From positions 806,001 to 870,000 of the forward strand of contig JAFEVB010000014.1 in the NCBI GenBank assembly GCA_032629725.1: a stretch of 64,000 bases of DNA. The letters are read 5' to 3'. The notes under the pieces were generated by a model. It saw only the letters and a program-made list of their open reading frames with translations, was not told the DNA's origin and did no database searches. Shown here one piece after another: positions 43,204 through 54,949 of this stretch. Numbering within the stretch: position 1 is the first letter of the stretch; each line of letters begins with the position of its first letter. The stretch comes from Gremmenia infestans. Taxonomy: Eukaryota; Ascomycota; Leotiomycetes; Helotiales; Hamatocanthoscyphaceae. The translations under genes were made by a program, and so were the position numbers.

Positions 43204-45562
43204 CTAAAATCCCCCGCCTTCACTTGCGCTTGCGCCTTGATTCGTCGCCGATCTAGCCTCTACTCTCTCGCGATGTTGCCGATTCTTCAAATGCACTTCG
43301 AAATTGCCTACCGTGGTCTCCGGACCTGGGGTATACAACTTGCCAGGACAATCGTGACACCGTATCCGGGGCAGATACATCCATTTTATTCCTTCTGGAG
43401 TAGGTTGCCCTGCTGGTGGTGCTGGACAGGGCATTTCGGTCGCGGAATTGACGGGCGAGTACCGCATTACACCCTCAAAACGGTCCGAAGGATATGTAGT
43501 GAGGAGAGTTGTTAGGCCTTCCGTGAGCCAACTTGGAGGTGGAGGCTGGAAAGATGTTAGCAACGTATAATTTAGAAAATGAAGAATTGAAGGATCAACC
43601 AGACTCGCATCGCTTGATGGTGATGAGCCTGCCGAACATACTCTCATGAGGCCGTTTTCGAGGAAGCATTATTTCCTCGAGTCTCATCACGTGATCGCAT
43701 GGCAGAAGCAAACAGGATATAGAACTTACTGGTGCATGAGCAGGTTGGCCTGGAGCAGGCGGTGGTGGAGCATCGACTCGACCTATTTGAACCTGTGTCC
43801 CAGGAGTTGTCGAAGGCTGCAGTTGCTGGTTCTGTGTCCCAGGAGTTGAAGGGGGCCCCATCGAGCCCGGAACTGGCGTACCACGAGCTGACTGTGAGCT
43901 TTTGAACGATGGCGTCTGCTGTATATTCGAAGGACGGTTGCCGGCCTTGAGCTCCCGTACAAGTTTCCTTAACTTTTCCTTTCCAATTTTCAGTTTGATA
44001 ATCATTGTCGGATTATCCAAGCTCTCTTCACGGGCGTCGCGACCAACAAATCTTCTAGCAGAAGTTCTTGTCTCATGATGATGCATTATCGCTGCCTCGG
44101 GCGTTTCAGACCTTCCAATATTCGCCATTCTCTGTTGCGCGGCTGTGGCAGCTCCTCGCATACCTCTCGTTCTAGCAGTACCTGTGAGTAGATTGGACAT
44201 AGCAGGAGATTCTGGAGACGAATCATCGCTATCCGATGACTCGGAAAGATCTCCATCTCCTTTCCCCGCTGCACGTTTCCCTCGCCCCGAGGTACCACCC
44301 ACTCTCTTATATATCCGGCTCTCTTCTATCGTATCTGCAGCCCCGGGAAGTACCGACGAGACAATTAAAGTGCGTACAGTTCGCTGTCTATCCTTGAGAT
44401 CTGGTAAAGTGGGACCTCCTCTTCTGTTCACGGATCGCTTTTGTCTCCTCTGCTCTCTGGAGTATATGACTTCGCTCCTCTCTAGATCGGCCTCAGTCAT
44501 CTCATACAAGTAGGGTGCATATTCCCTAGCTTGCTGCTGCGGTCGAAGGGCAGTCGTAATAGGGGTCTGGCAAAATGAATTAATCAAATCTGCATCCTCT
44601 AAAGGTCGGCCATCAAACGGATGTCCAACAATGTATAGACTCCTGGTGAACAGCTGGCACTGTTCCCGTATGCAATGCGCAATCGCAGTGGTAAATTCTC
44701 CTGCCAGCGACATTTCTCTGGACATGCTCTGTGCAAACTCCTCGGGCGAGTTCAAGGGATTATTGAGCTCCCATTCAAACTTGTCTTCCAGCGTTGTAGG
44801 GCCAATGGTGATATTCAGTTTGATGACTATTCGCATTTCTTCATTTTTGTAGGCTGAGTATGGCAACTCAGGGTCAAGAGCATCCTCCTCAAAATACACC
44901 TGGGGGTAGAAGTCGGTGAGCTGCTCGTGCAGTTGCTGCTGAACTTGCTCGAGTACTGGATTCGCTGCTGGAGTGACCAAGCCTAAATCCTCAACTAGTT
45001 GGGCAGCGAAAAGATCTGGTGGGACTGTACGATCGTGCAGGTTCCATGTAAAGGTGTCTCGAAGCTTGATCTTGTCATAATCCACATCCAGCCGTATTGG
45101 CACCAACTCTTCCACAGCTTCTGCCTGCTGAGTCATGTCTTTGCGCTTGACGCGCAATTGACGAGTCTTCTTGTGACCCAGCCTCGGTTTCGCGCCCGGA
45201 TATACGACTTTTGTTGGGCCATCCGTATGGCCATTGCCATAGCCACTATAGCCCTCACCATACAGGCGACTGAGGGGAAACCATTGTCGAAAGTCAGTTC
45301 GGACCTTCCTGTAATCGTCTATCTCGCTCTTCATGTGGGTGTATTGCTTTGCTCGGCTATCCTGATCGGCGACTATGGAGGCCGTATGAACGAGATCGCG
45401 GTTGACATATTGGTCCAAGACATACTTCTCGAAGTCGGCTTTTGTGCGCTCGCGATGAGCCAGGCCAGGCGAAGATGCTGCTGCTGCTCCTGCTCCTGCT
45501 CCTACAGGCGCGGAGGCGGAGGCAGTGTCGATATGTGAGGAATCCTGAGGGTCGGGTGCCAT
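43204..45562 (-). CDS. snf5: SNF5/SMARCB1-family chromatin remodelling subunit
   Basis: Exons 45562-43730 and 43545-43204 sum to 2175 nt, or 724 residues. The start is the ATG of APDPQDSS in a CACCATGG context. Two SNF5 repeats are visible: LVPIRLDVDYDKIKLRDTF, and MRIVIKLNITIGPTTLEDKFEWELNN with ending GEFTTAIAHCIREQ. Upstream is a region with RKVRTDFRQWFP; downstream are Ser/Asp-rich and Pro/Gln-rich linkers. The last exon has CHDCPGKLYTPGPETTVGNFEVHLKNRQH, typical of filamentous fungal members. The protein is a core subunit of SWI/SNF or RSC remodelling complexes. I cannot exclude the paralogue Sfh1. The intron is 184 nt. Confidence 0.93.
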
Positions 45563-46220
45563 GGTGGGCACATTCGCGACAGGTTTGCGACAATATTGGT
45601 GCTACACGGCTGATTTGACTAGGTGGATGGCAGGAAGGGGGTGAACTCGATGGTAAATAAATATACAGTATTCGTAACTGAGGCGCGACTTTGGCGCGAA
45701 AGGCATAAACGGTATACCTACCGATACACGTAAGGTACCTAGGTACGAGTAGGTTGTTGGACTGGGGTCTTATTCGAAGCCTCAATATCGAGGCCAACTG
45801 TGTAGGGTGAAGCAAAATATGCGGTTGACGATAACAACCACCGCAGTCATAAATAAACAACCTTAAACAATTGATCAAGAATAAAAGGTACACTGGTGCA
45901 CTACCTATTGCAGCGGTTTACAAGGAGATGCTATTTGCTATGAGTAGTACTGTACAGTAATAGTCGTAGCATGAGCAACCGCAAGGTAGGCTCGTAGAGT
46001 AGCAATCAGCGGCTCGCTAATACTGAACTGGCACGCACGCACGCACAACCCAGCCAGCCCAGCCCAACTAACCCACCCCACCACAGCCAGCAACAATCAA
46101 CCACACCACACTACTTGACTAAACAAAATACCACAAATTCTCCCCTTTGCTGGTCCAAATACAAATTCATCATTCACACACCCATTCATTTTCCCACATA
46201 CATACAACTCCACCAGCATC
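45563..46220. promoter_or_regulatory. Divergent promoter region of snf5 and the PA2G4-like gene
   Basis: 658 bases lie between two divergent ATGs. It contains GGTACCTAGGTACGAG (about 45734-45749), a motif that recurs in this window, and a CACGCACGCACG run and C/A-rich stretch before the right gene, like a transcription start region. Confidence 0.55.
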
Positions 46221-47731
46221 ATGGCCGACAAGAAGGAAACCGAGGAAGTTGGTAAGTTGCATCCCTCTATCCGTCCATCGAGTTCAGGACAGCTTGGTGG
46301 GATATGTTTCTACCCCGCTATCCATCTCGCAACTCGAGACAACGGCCTCACAACCACCCAGACAGTGAAACATAACTAATAATCACGCATGCAGACTACA
46401 CTCTCAATAACCCCGACACTCTCACAAAGTACAAGAGCGCTGCCCAGATCTCCCAGAAGGTGTTGGAGGCCGTCACTGCACTTTGCGCGCCAGGGGAGAA
46501 GATCGTCACCATCTGCGAGAAAGGTGACAAACTCTTGGAGGAAGAGATTGCAAAGGTCTACCGTGGAAAGAAGATCACAAAGGGTAAGCAGAGCTTGACT
46601 TTCAGTCATACTCGTGGTCGCGACTAATTAGCATACACAGGCATCTCCCACCCGACCACTGTCTCGCCATCCTCTTTCGTCACCCCCTACACCCCGCTCA
46701 CATCTGATGAAGCTGAGGCTTCCGTTACGCTGAAGGAAGGCGAAGCTATCAAGATCCAGTTGGGCGCACAAATCGATGGCTTTGGAACAATAGTCTGTGA
46801 TACCATCATCATTCCCTCGGCCGAGAATAAGGATGATGTGATCAAAGGCCGTGACGCCGACTTGCTACTGGCTACCCATTATGCAAATGAGCTTTTGTTG
46901 CGCTTAATGGTACCACCTGGACTCCTTACTACGGGCACCGATGAGGAGAAGGCAAAGGCGGCCAAAGTCAAGGCACCTACCCAAAGCAGGATCACTACTC
47001 TGCTAGAGAAGGTAGTCAAGAGCTACGAGTGCAACCTGGTAGAACACACCACCAGCTGGGAGTTTGAGCGTAACGAGATCGAAGGAAAGAAGAAGATCAT
47101 TCTTGCTCCTGGTGATGGCACCAAGGGCGATGGCGTTCCTGAAGTTGGTGACGTTTGGGGTGTTGAGATGGGTGTATCATTGGGATCTGGAAAGATCAAG
47201 ACCTTCGAGAACCGACCAACTCTTCACCGTCGGACTACTCTGACCTATGCTCTCAAGCGACCTAGCTCAAAGAAGATTCTCAATGAAGTCGTCAAGAAGT
47301 TTGGTGTCTTCCCTTTCAGCTTAAGGCAATTGGAAGACGAGCGAGATGCTAAAGTTGGTGTTGTAGAGTGTGTCCGAGGCAACGTCTTCAGGCAATATGA
47401 GGTTGTCGGTGACAAGGACGCAGAACCGGTTGCTAGACTGTTGACCACAATTGGTAAGAAGAAACCTTCACATTCCGCTCCCCAGGTGAGTGTAGGCTAA
47501 TATGGTTTGCAAGCTATCACAAAGAATGGTCTTCAGAAACTTGCTGCACCACCAAGCCCAGATCTGTCCAAGTTCCAGACGGACAAGAAGATCACAGACG
47601 AGGAAGTCCTCAAGATCTTGGAGGAACCCCTGGCAAAGGAGACGAAAGTCAAGAATAAGACCAAGAAGAAGAAGCCGGCCAAGAAGACGGCAGCAGCTGC
47701 AGAGGATGAGGAGAGCAGCAACGACGAGTAA
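46221..47731 (+). CDS. PA2G4/EBP1/Cdb4-like protein (M24 peptidase fold)
   Basis: Exons 46221-46251, 46395-46583, 46641-47453 and 47514-47731 sum to 1251 nt, or 416 residues. The body has the pita-bread fold of methionine aminopeptidases (YKSAAQISQKVLEAV, CEKGDKLLEEEI, GISHPTTVSPSSFVTPYTPL), while PA2G4-type proteins lack the metal ligands. The C-terminus is a Lys-rich tail (KKKKPAKKT) with a Ser/Asp/Glu end. Relatives bind ribosomes and RNA or curved DNA and act in ribosome biogenesis and growth control. The last intron (47454-47513) contains a competing CAG/GTGAGT, which could give alternative splicing. Confidence 0.93.
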
Positions 47732-49075
47732 AGCATTCCATGGCGGTATGGCGGCATGATGATTTGAGAAAACCCCCTGGGATGAGATGAGATGAGATGA
47801 TACGGGGATAAGAAATTCCTTTGCATTCGACATTCTTTCTTCACGTCTTCACGTTTGCTGTAGAGACTGATTTGCTATGCTATGGAGCTCTCCAGCAACC
47901 TTTATTCTAGCCAGGTTTCGTTAGTCCAGAAATGGCGGGATGATGGCATGATCCTCCAGCATTTCGAAATCTCGGAGGATTTCACTGCACACGCTGTTCC
48001 TGAGCAATAGAACTCCTCGAGTAAAAGAAAGAATAGAGATATGCAGCATATGAGGATGCCTACTTTCACTTCGTCTTCTTAGGAACGTGATGGTTCTCTC
48101 TCCTTGTTGACTAAGGTGCGTAGGTACCTAGATCGGTACAATACCTACGACAATGCGTGTGACAATTCAATGACCTCACCTCAAATGGGGATCAAACGAA
48201 CCGGATAGGATGACTTACAGATGATCTAGATTCAATTTCACTCGCCCAAAAGCTTCTGTCCTCAGATCCCTCACATCCTACTCCGTAGAGGACATTCATT
48301 GGCATTGTAATCCCTGGCTGACATCTGGAAAGGGGCTCACGCAAAGCCCAAAGAATAAAATAGAATGTGAGCAGAGAGCATTGCACTGCTTTCTAGGAGC
48401 AGAATTGAATGGCTTGATAAATGTAAACAAAGGAAAAGAAAGAGGCGCGGTGGTCCTGGGTCATCCTGATATTAACTTGCTAGATGTGGTGTGGTGTAGT
48501 GGTATGCCGGTCCGCTACGACGAGGACGAGACGAGACCAGACCACCACCAGCACCCACCACCAAAGCGAAAGCGAGCCCCTTGAAAAGCCAACCCCAACC
48601 TCGCCAACCCTAACACACAACTTCCTTCTTGACCTCACAACGTACTGTGCCTCAACAACACCTGTCGACGAACAACCTCCCTGATCTGAACGAGATCAAA
48701 CCAGTCTGTTCCTTCATAGTGCCTAATCTATTTTCCCAACTTTATCCGCCAAAACCCACCACACACTGTCGAGAATTGGTGGCGACAGGCTCTTCTTCAC
48801 ACGTGACCTTTCCCTTGATTGCCGACCCCTGTGTACGGAAAACCTTAGCGACTCCTACCTCCTATTTGCTCTTCACCACCAACCAATTCCTCAGAGCTAG
48901 GTACTGGCTGTACCTCCTTCCCTCCCGAATCACGATTGATTCCGCTGTGCATGCGAGCGAACAATAGAGCAGTATTTGATTCTGAATCCATGCACAAGCT
49001 TCCTCAGCTAACATCTTCGCAGCGTGCTGGATTCGTGGTCGCGGTCGCATTTGAGTTCAGGGAGGGCTGCGAGCC
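47732..49075. other. Spacer and rco1 promoter/leader
   Basis: GATGA repeats lie at 47781-47801 and a GTAGGTACCTAG site at about 48119-48130. CACCA-rich sequence at 48538-48560 precedes a long pyrimidine/adenine-rich region. The likely leader of rco1 contains several short upstream ORFs (for example 48629-48967), none with a known motif. Confidence 0.5.
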
Positions 49076-52000
49076 ATGCAGGCTCCGCGGGGAGAAAGAA
49101 CGACGCGAAGTCGATACAGCAGTCCCTTTGTGTCTGCAACCAACAATGCGGCTGTCGAGGCTTCGAATACAACTGCAGATGCTGCTGCTGAACGGCCAAC
49201 GACTTCCTCGGAGAATTGGGTCGAGCCCCCTCTACCAGCTCCCAGACCGAGCTTTGCAGATTCTGGCCACGAGCGTGGTGGCGTTGTTGCAAATATGGCA
49301 CCTCTGGGCACACGTCCGAGTCTCAAGATCATGAGGTCTGCTGCCAGGCCTGACGGAGGTTCGGATGCGGGTGGGCGTTCTACGATTGGAAAACGCACAG
49401 CGTCCGTCACCCCCTTCGAGGCCATGACGCCCGAGCCTCCCACGATCCCACTGCGACGTAGATCTGCCTCTACAAAGACCGACGACGTTGAGCTGCCAAC
49501 TCCGAAGACACCGCCGCAACAATCGAGCCCTGAAAAAGCGCCTGTAGTGGATCATGTTGTGGATCAAACATCTGGTCAAGCAGTTTTTGCTCTGTCGGCA
49601 TCACCTTTGCCCGCATCTACAGCTACAACTACGGCTACAACTACAGCTACAGCTACAGATGCAACTACAGAACCAGAAATCACTACTCCTATCGCTACAG
49701 CTGCAGAGCTGAACCACCAGGTCTGCACTCCTGCTACACCAGCACCTGAAGTTCCCTCGCTCCCCGCTCAACCAGCTCTTGGTGAAGATGGCGAGCCTCT
49801 CATTGACCTTGGTAAAACCGACCGAGTCATTGAAGATGCTGTCCAGCTGGCCGTCGACAATAGGCGGTGGCCTACAGCGTATGCTCTGCGCATTCTGTAC
49901 GATGATGCTCGAGACTCTGATGCTCGAGTTGTCAGAATCATTGAAGCAGTCTACAACAGCCGCGCAGCACCTGCTCAACTGGCGGAGTTTCGAGCTTTAA
50001 TGAAAGAGAAGAAGAAGGAGGGCAAAAAAGACAGAACAGGGGAATATTATTTCAATGGCGATGGAAGTGATCCGTTGCCACTTCCCCAATTCTCAACGCT
50101 TAATACTATTCTTTCGTACGGCCCTCCTCAGACACACCCCGGCATGGGTGTGAGATCAGCGAGTGACACTCAAGCGAGGGCCACGTCAATTTCGCATTTG
50201 TCTACATCACCACTCAAGGAATACGACATTGCGCACATCGCCAAGAAGCAAAAGCAGAGCCATTATGTGTCTCCTTTCTCGCCGATGCCGATGAACGGGC
50301 TCAACGGTATCTATGGCTCGGGAATTGGTGCAGTTGCAGTTGCAGGCACGGGTACGGGTACGGGTGCGGGTGCAGGGGCGACTGAAGCAGCGCATGCGAA
50401 ACCCGAGACGCCGCAGCAGAACGGGGCATCGTCGAACTTGCTAAGCCGGGCACGATCTGGGTCGATCTCGAGCTCCTCCTCGTTATCGTCAGTCGACGAG
50501 AAGATTCTCGACAGCGAGTTTCCCAGCCCAGCAGCTAAGCAGAGTGGTGGTGGTAGTAATGGTGGTGCATCTAGCGGTGGCGGACGTAATAATAACACAC
50601 GCAGCAAGCATAATAGAAGCGACAATACGAAAACTCGCTATTCAGCGCCAACCGAAGCTCTGGCCCCCCATGATCATCTCAATGGTCAGCCACCACCAAT
50701 CAGCGCGCCACAGAAGAACGGTCCCAAAACATTTACTTTCGCGACGGTCCCTGCACCTTCATCTTCTTTTACTTCAGTCAACCATCCTCTCAGCCACAAC
50801 AACCAAAATTCGCGCACCACAGCATCAACTCAAAGTTCAGACTCAAACTCAAATTCTGGTGCAAATGCCGAAATGGTTCCCATCCCAGCGCCTGCACTGG
50901 GCAAACCCGCAAAGTTCATCTCTTATAAGGCGAAGAATCTGGACAAGGTCCGGGGGCGTGCACATGATGACAGTGATCAATCCAGTCGTTTGAAGCGCTC
51001 TGCACGAGAGATCACGAACTCGAACACTGAGACACCGGAGAGCTTTGAGCGATATCAGCCTCCCCCTCCTGTTGCTCCTCCTCCAGATATTGATACTGCA
51101 TCTGAAGGTGATTTTGTCGACGTCGCCCCGTCCAAACGGCCGGCCAAGATCCGTCTGCTCAACAACAGGACCGCGCGACCGCGATCTAATTATGATTCGG
51201 AGGACCTTAGTTCTCCAACCCTCCTCTCTTTCCTTGCTCCCAGCTCCGTTCCTGCTTCTCGTGCTGGCACACCGAGCACGCTGAGCCGGCCAACCAGGAA
51301 GGCGAAGTCAGGCAGCGGCCTACGTGTCAAAACATCGTAAGTCATCAATTTTGTTGCATCACAGCATCGCTTCTAGCCCGAAGTAAGATATACCCATCGA
51401 GCATCATATGTTACATTGTGTTATTTACCGAGCCTCTTCTTTTCGTTGCCTGGAATGTTTGTGGGTGGTGTCGCACGGTGCGACCGACCGCCATTTCTTC
51501 ATATTCTTCACCTTCACTCAAGTCTTGAGCTTCAAAAGACTCGGACCACGAATAATGCTAATGCCATTTTCTACTACAGGCCAATGAAGAAAAAGGGCGG
51601 CGGGACCCTAGCTGGCATTCCTCGCGCAAGCGGTGAACGAAATAGCCCCGTCGGCAACGGTGCATTTGCCAATAACCAGGTAAGCTTTTTTCCTTCATTT
51701 TCAGCTACGTCAAATCGATTTATGTCATCTGTCGTGGCTATCGCGGGTCTGTTTGGAGACCACAGTAAACCTTCGAGTGGGTCGTAGTTTGATTCCATTC
51801 ACACTGCTGTGCTGCAAACGCCCGGGCGCCAATCTCTGCATTCCGCCTTTGCCGAGGAGACCAACCATGCCACCCCCACATGTACTGAAACTTACCACCA
51901 TCACCATCCATCCTTCATCCCTTCCTTCCGTTCATCCATCAAGCCGCTCATCACGATCCTTCCTCGTGATAATTCCTCTAAAAAACTAGGTTATATCGAT

Positions 52001-53649
52001 GTCGATGCTGATTCATGGTACAGGAAGATAACGATGATTACTGTGCGGCCTGTGGTGGTAATGGCGACTTGGTCTGTTGCGATGGCTGCACTCGATCTTT
52101 TCATTTTAAATGTGTCGATCCACCCATGGTAGAAGGCGCGCTACCCGACGAATGGTTTTGTAATCAGTGCCAATACCAAAAACACCCTCCTCGGAGAGAA
52201 GGCCCGCCTCGCAGTTTTGACTCTCTTCTTGATAGCCTTGAGGGCCGAAATCCGAGTGCGTTTCACCTGCCCAAGGAAGTCCGCGAGTGTTTCGAAGGTG
52301 TCAAGACTGGTTCCGAAGGAGAGTATGAAGATATTGTTCCTCCAAAACCAAAGTAGGCCTCGGTAGATCTAAGCTCGTAAACTCACTGCTGACCTCAAAT
52401 TAGGAACCACAAAGGGTACGATGAAGCGCCTGACTTCTCCCGTTTAAGGGACCAAAAGGGAAAACCAATCCTCTGTCATGCATGCAACAAGGCGGCCTCT
52501 GCTCCAGATCGCTTGATCATTCCTTGCAGTTACTGTGGCCTTTATTGGCATCTTGACTGCCTCGAGTCTCCTATGACCAAGGAACCCCATCTTAGTAGGA
52601 AATGGAGATGTCCGGCTCATATTGACGATATTATGGATATATTGCCTTTCAATTTGGGCCCCGCTCATCGTTATCGTAAGATCAAAGGTAGTTTGCCCAT
52701 CACCCCTGCGTGGAGGCGAGGTACAAGGAACAACGGCCACATTGAGATAGAAAGCTCAGATGATGTGCAGCCTGGCGGAGGCTTTTATGAGGACAACAAA
52801 TTCGGGGTTGTGTACAAGCTACCGGAGGAGGGCATCAAGCTGGACTTCATTTCAAAGTAAGATGAAACTCCTCGACAAGCTAAAAATCCCGCGTTTTACT
52901 AATGTCATGACAGAGTTAAGCAACATGGTGGTGGTATTGACAGGGCTCGACTTCGCGAGCGGCAGCGAGTCGAGGCAGCACAGAGTGCGCTTTGGGAGTC
53001 GCGATCAATCGCCGAGCAACAAGCAGTTCTGAACCTCTTGGCATTTGCTGCACAGGATACAGCATCCAGCGGTCTCGAGACGCTCATCAACGCCCTACTC
53101 GTAAGTTACCCAGTCTGGTTTTTTACATCTACATTTACGTATAAGTATGAGCAATTGTTTGGGCTGTAACTTTCACTTTCACTCTCACTTTCATGCTACG
53201 TGTTCTTGTGACGTAATCACTATCGTGGCACGTGCTAACAAATGGATGAACAGGCCGAAGCTTCTCCCGCAGTGATTGCATTAATTGCGCAAGGCGATGC
53301 AACTTCCATATCACAGAAGAAGCAGAGGCAGAAGCTGTCGAAAAATGACAAGCAGTGTTTGCAAACAATCATGGCTGCCATTCAGAGCCAGCTGAAAGAG
53401 GACGACGAGCCAGAGCCAGAATCGGACTCCGAGCCTGCGTCCGCGCCCCCACTCCAGCAGCCCGAGACACAGCAACCTCAGATAGAGTCGCCTCCAGCTA
53501 CACCATCTAAAGTGTCTACTCCAGTCGTCGAGACTACCATGGAAGTCGACCATATTGTGTCCACCCCCATCGCCGAGATCAGCATGGAAGTTGACGGACT
53601 CGTATCGGTCCCCGCCACCGAGACCGAAAAAGACGTTCTTGAAGCCTAG
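49076..53649 (+). CDS. rco1: PHD-finger protein Rco1 (Rpd3S histone deacetylase subunit)
   Basis: Exons 49076-51336, 51580-51679, 52024-52352, 52404-52856, 52914-53100 and 53254-53649 sum to 3726 nt, or 1241 residues. The first exon is Ser/Thr/Pro/Ala-rich and low in complexity (TATTTATTTATATDA near 49620; GTGTGAGAGA near 50360). PHD finger 1 is CAACGGNGDLVCCDGCTRSFHFKC...WFCNQC. PHD finger 2 is CHACNKA...CSYCGLYWHLDCLESPM...RKWRCPAH. The C-terminus is acidic with Pro/Gln stretches. Rco1 reads histone H3 tails and directs Rpd3S deacetylation over transcribed genes. Introns 1 and 2 (243 and 344 nt) are long for this window. The start is the first ATG of the large open exon and could be a little off. 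Confidence 0.9.
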
Positions 53650-54949
53650 GGTGCATCCATTCATCTTTGTTGCTAGCATGCACTCAACCTTCAATGATGG
53701 ATAGCTTGAACTTCAAGCACCGGCTTCTTGGCAAGGAGAATTCAAACGGTCACCTGGGCGCAATTACCCGCGTCACATGATCTAACATATCAACTACTTC
53801 TCTTTCTAGAGAAGCTGACCCTCTTCCTTTCATCGTCCCACGGGGCTTTCCTTCCATTTCCTATTCGCATTCATCCCTCACATGACATGAAAACTCAGGC
53901 ATTGTATCATATTGGCGTCCGCGGGATGGGTCTTTTATCAGGATACCAAGCAGCATTCATTGTATTACTTCTCGGAAAGAGAACCAAAATATGGGGAGAA
54001 GGGAGCGAAGAAAGACATATGTACCGCTGCTGTATGCTGGGACGCCTAACAAGCAAGATCGGAAGAAGTAGATTGAAGTAGTTAGGCGATGCAGACAGTA
54101 GCAAATTCAGGAGCGAAATTATATATTACCTTATGCCGGTGCTTCGTGATTATCATACCATGGTTCTCCCTACTGGTAAGATATCGAATTGTACGTCATA
54201 GCAGCTCTAATAATGTGAATTTTGGGATGTTATGCCATGTAGCGAAGTAAGTAAATGCTCTACACCAAGTCTCCCTCGCTGTTGTGTTTACGTTCTTACA
54301 ATAGTTTATTAGGTTTAAAAAGATAGTTCGTACCGTGCTCGTTCTCAACAAGATGCTCAGAAAATACCAGTCCAGGAATGAGGTCCCACCTACCTACCCT
54401 CGCTACCCTTGGGCTCGCGTGCGTCAATGTGATGGGTTAGATGCGAGTCTTGCAATACCGGTTGGCCTGAGGCCGCCCAACGCTGACACATCCCCCGACC
54501 ACTCCTCAGTCCACGTACAGTAAACAGAAGGACAAATAACTACCATGAAGAGTTCAGGAGCACAAGGCTAGAGATATGACTCCGCTACCAGGGACTGTTA
54601 AAGGCGTCGCTCTACTCGAAAATGCTACTTGTAGTTCGAACTTCGCACACAAAGGCATGCAATATCAATAAAAAGGCAGAATAGTAACGGTTAAGCAACT
54701 GTGGTATTATCTTATCGCCTGCTAAGTACACATAAAGCATTCATCTCCATCATATCTCATCTCATCCCAGTATCGAGCTAGTTATGTACACCCCACGCAA
54801 ACACCAATGCGTTTTTGTGATCATCCTTTCCTATCCTAGCCCAGGGGGTATTGTATTATCCATTTAGCAAGAAGCAACGCAGGCTTTTGATTACTCAAAC
54901 AGATATATATCGTGCTATGTATGCAAGAGCTTCAGATTCTTAACTCGGC
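53650..54949. other. Convergent 3' spacer
   Basis: 1.3 kb between the rco1 and pds5 3' ends. An ORF at 53728-54081 has no recognisable motif. No RNA gene was seen. Confidence 0.5.

Noticed and set aside
53728..54081. Plus-strand ORF of 117 codons after rco1
   Set aside because: Motif-free and in a convergent 3' region.
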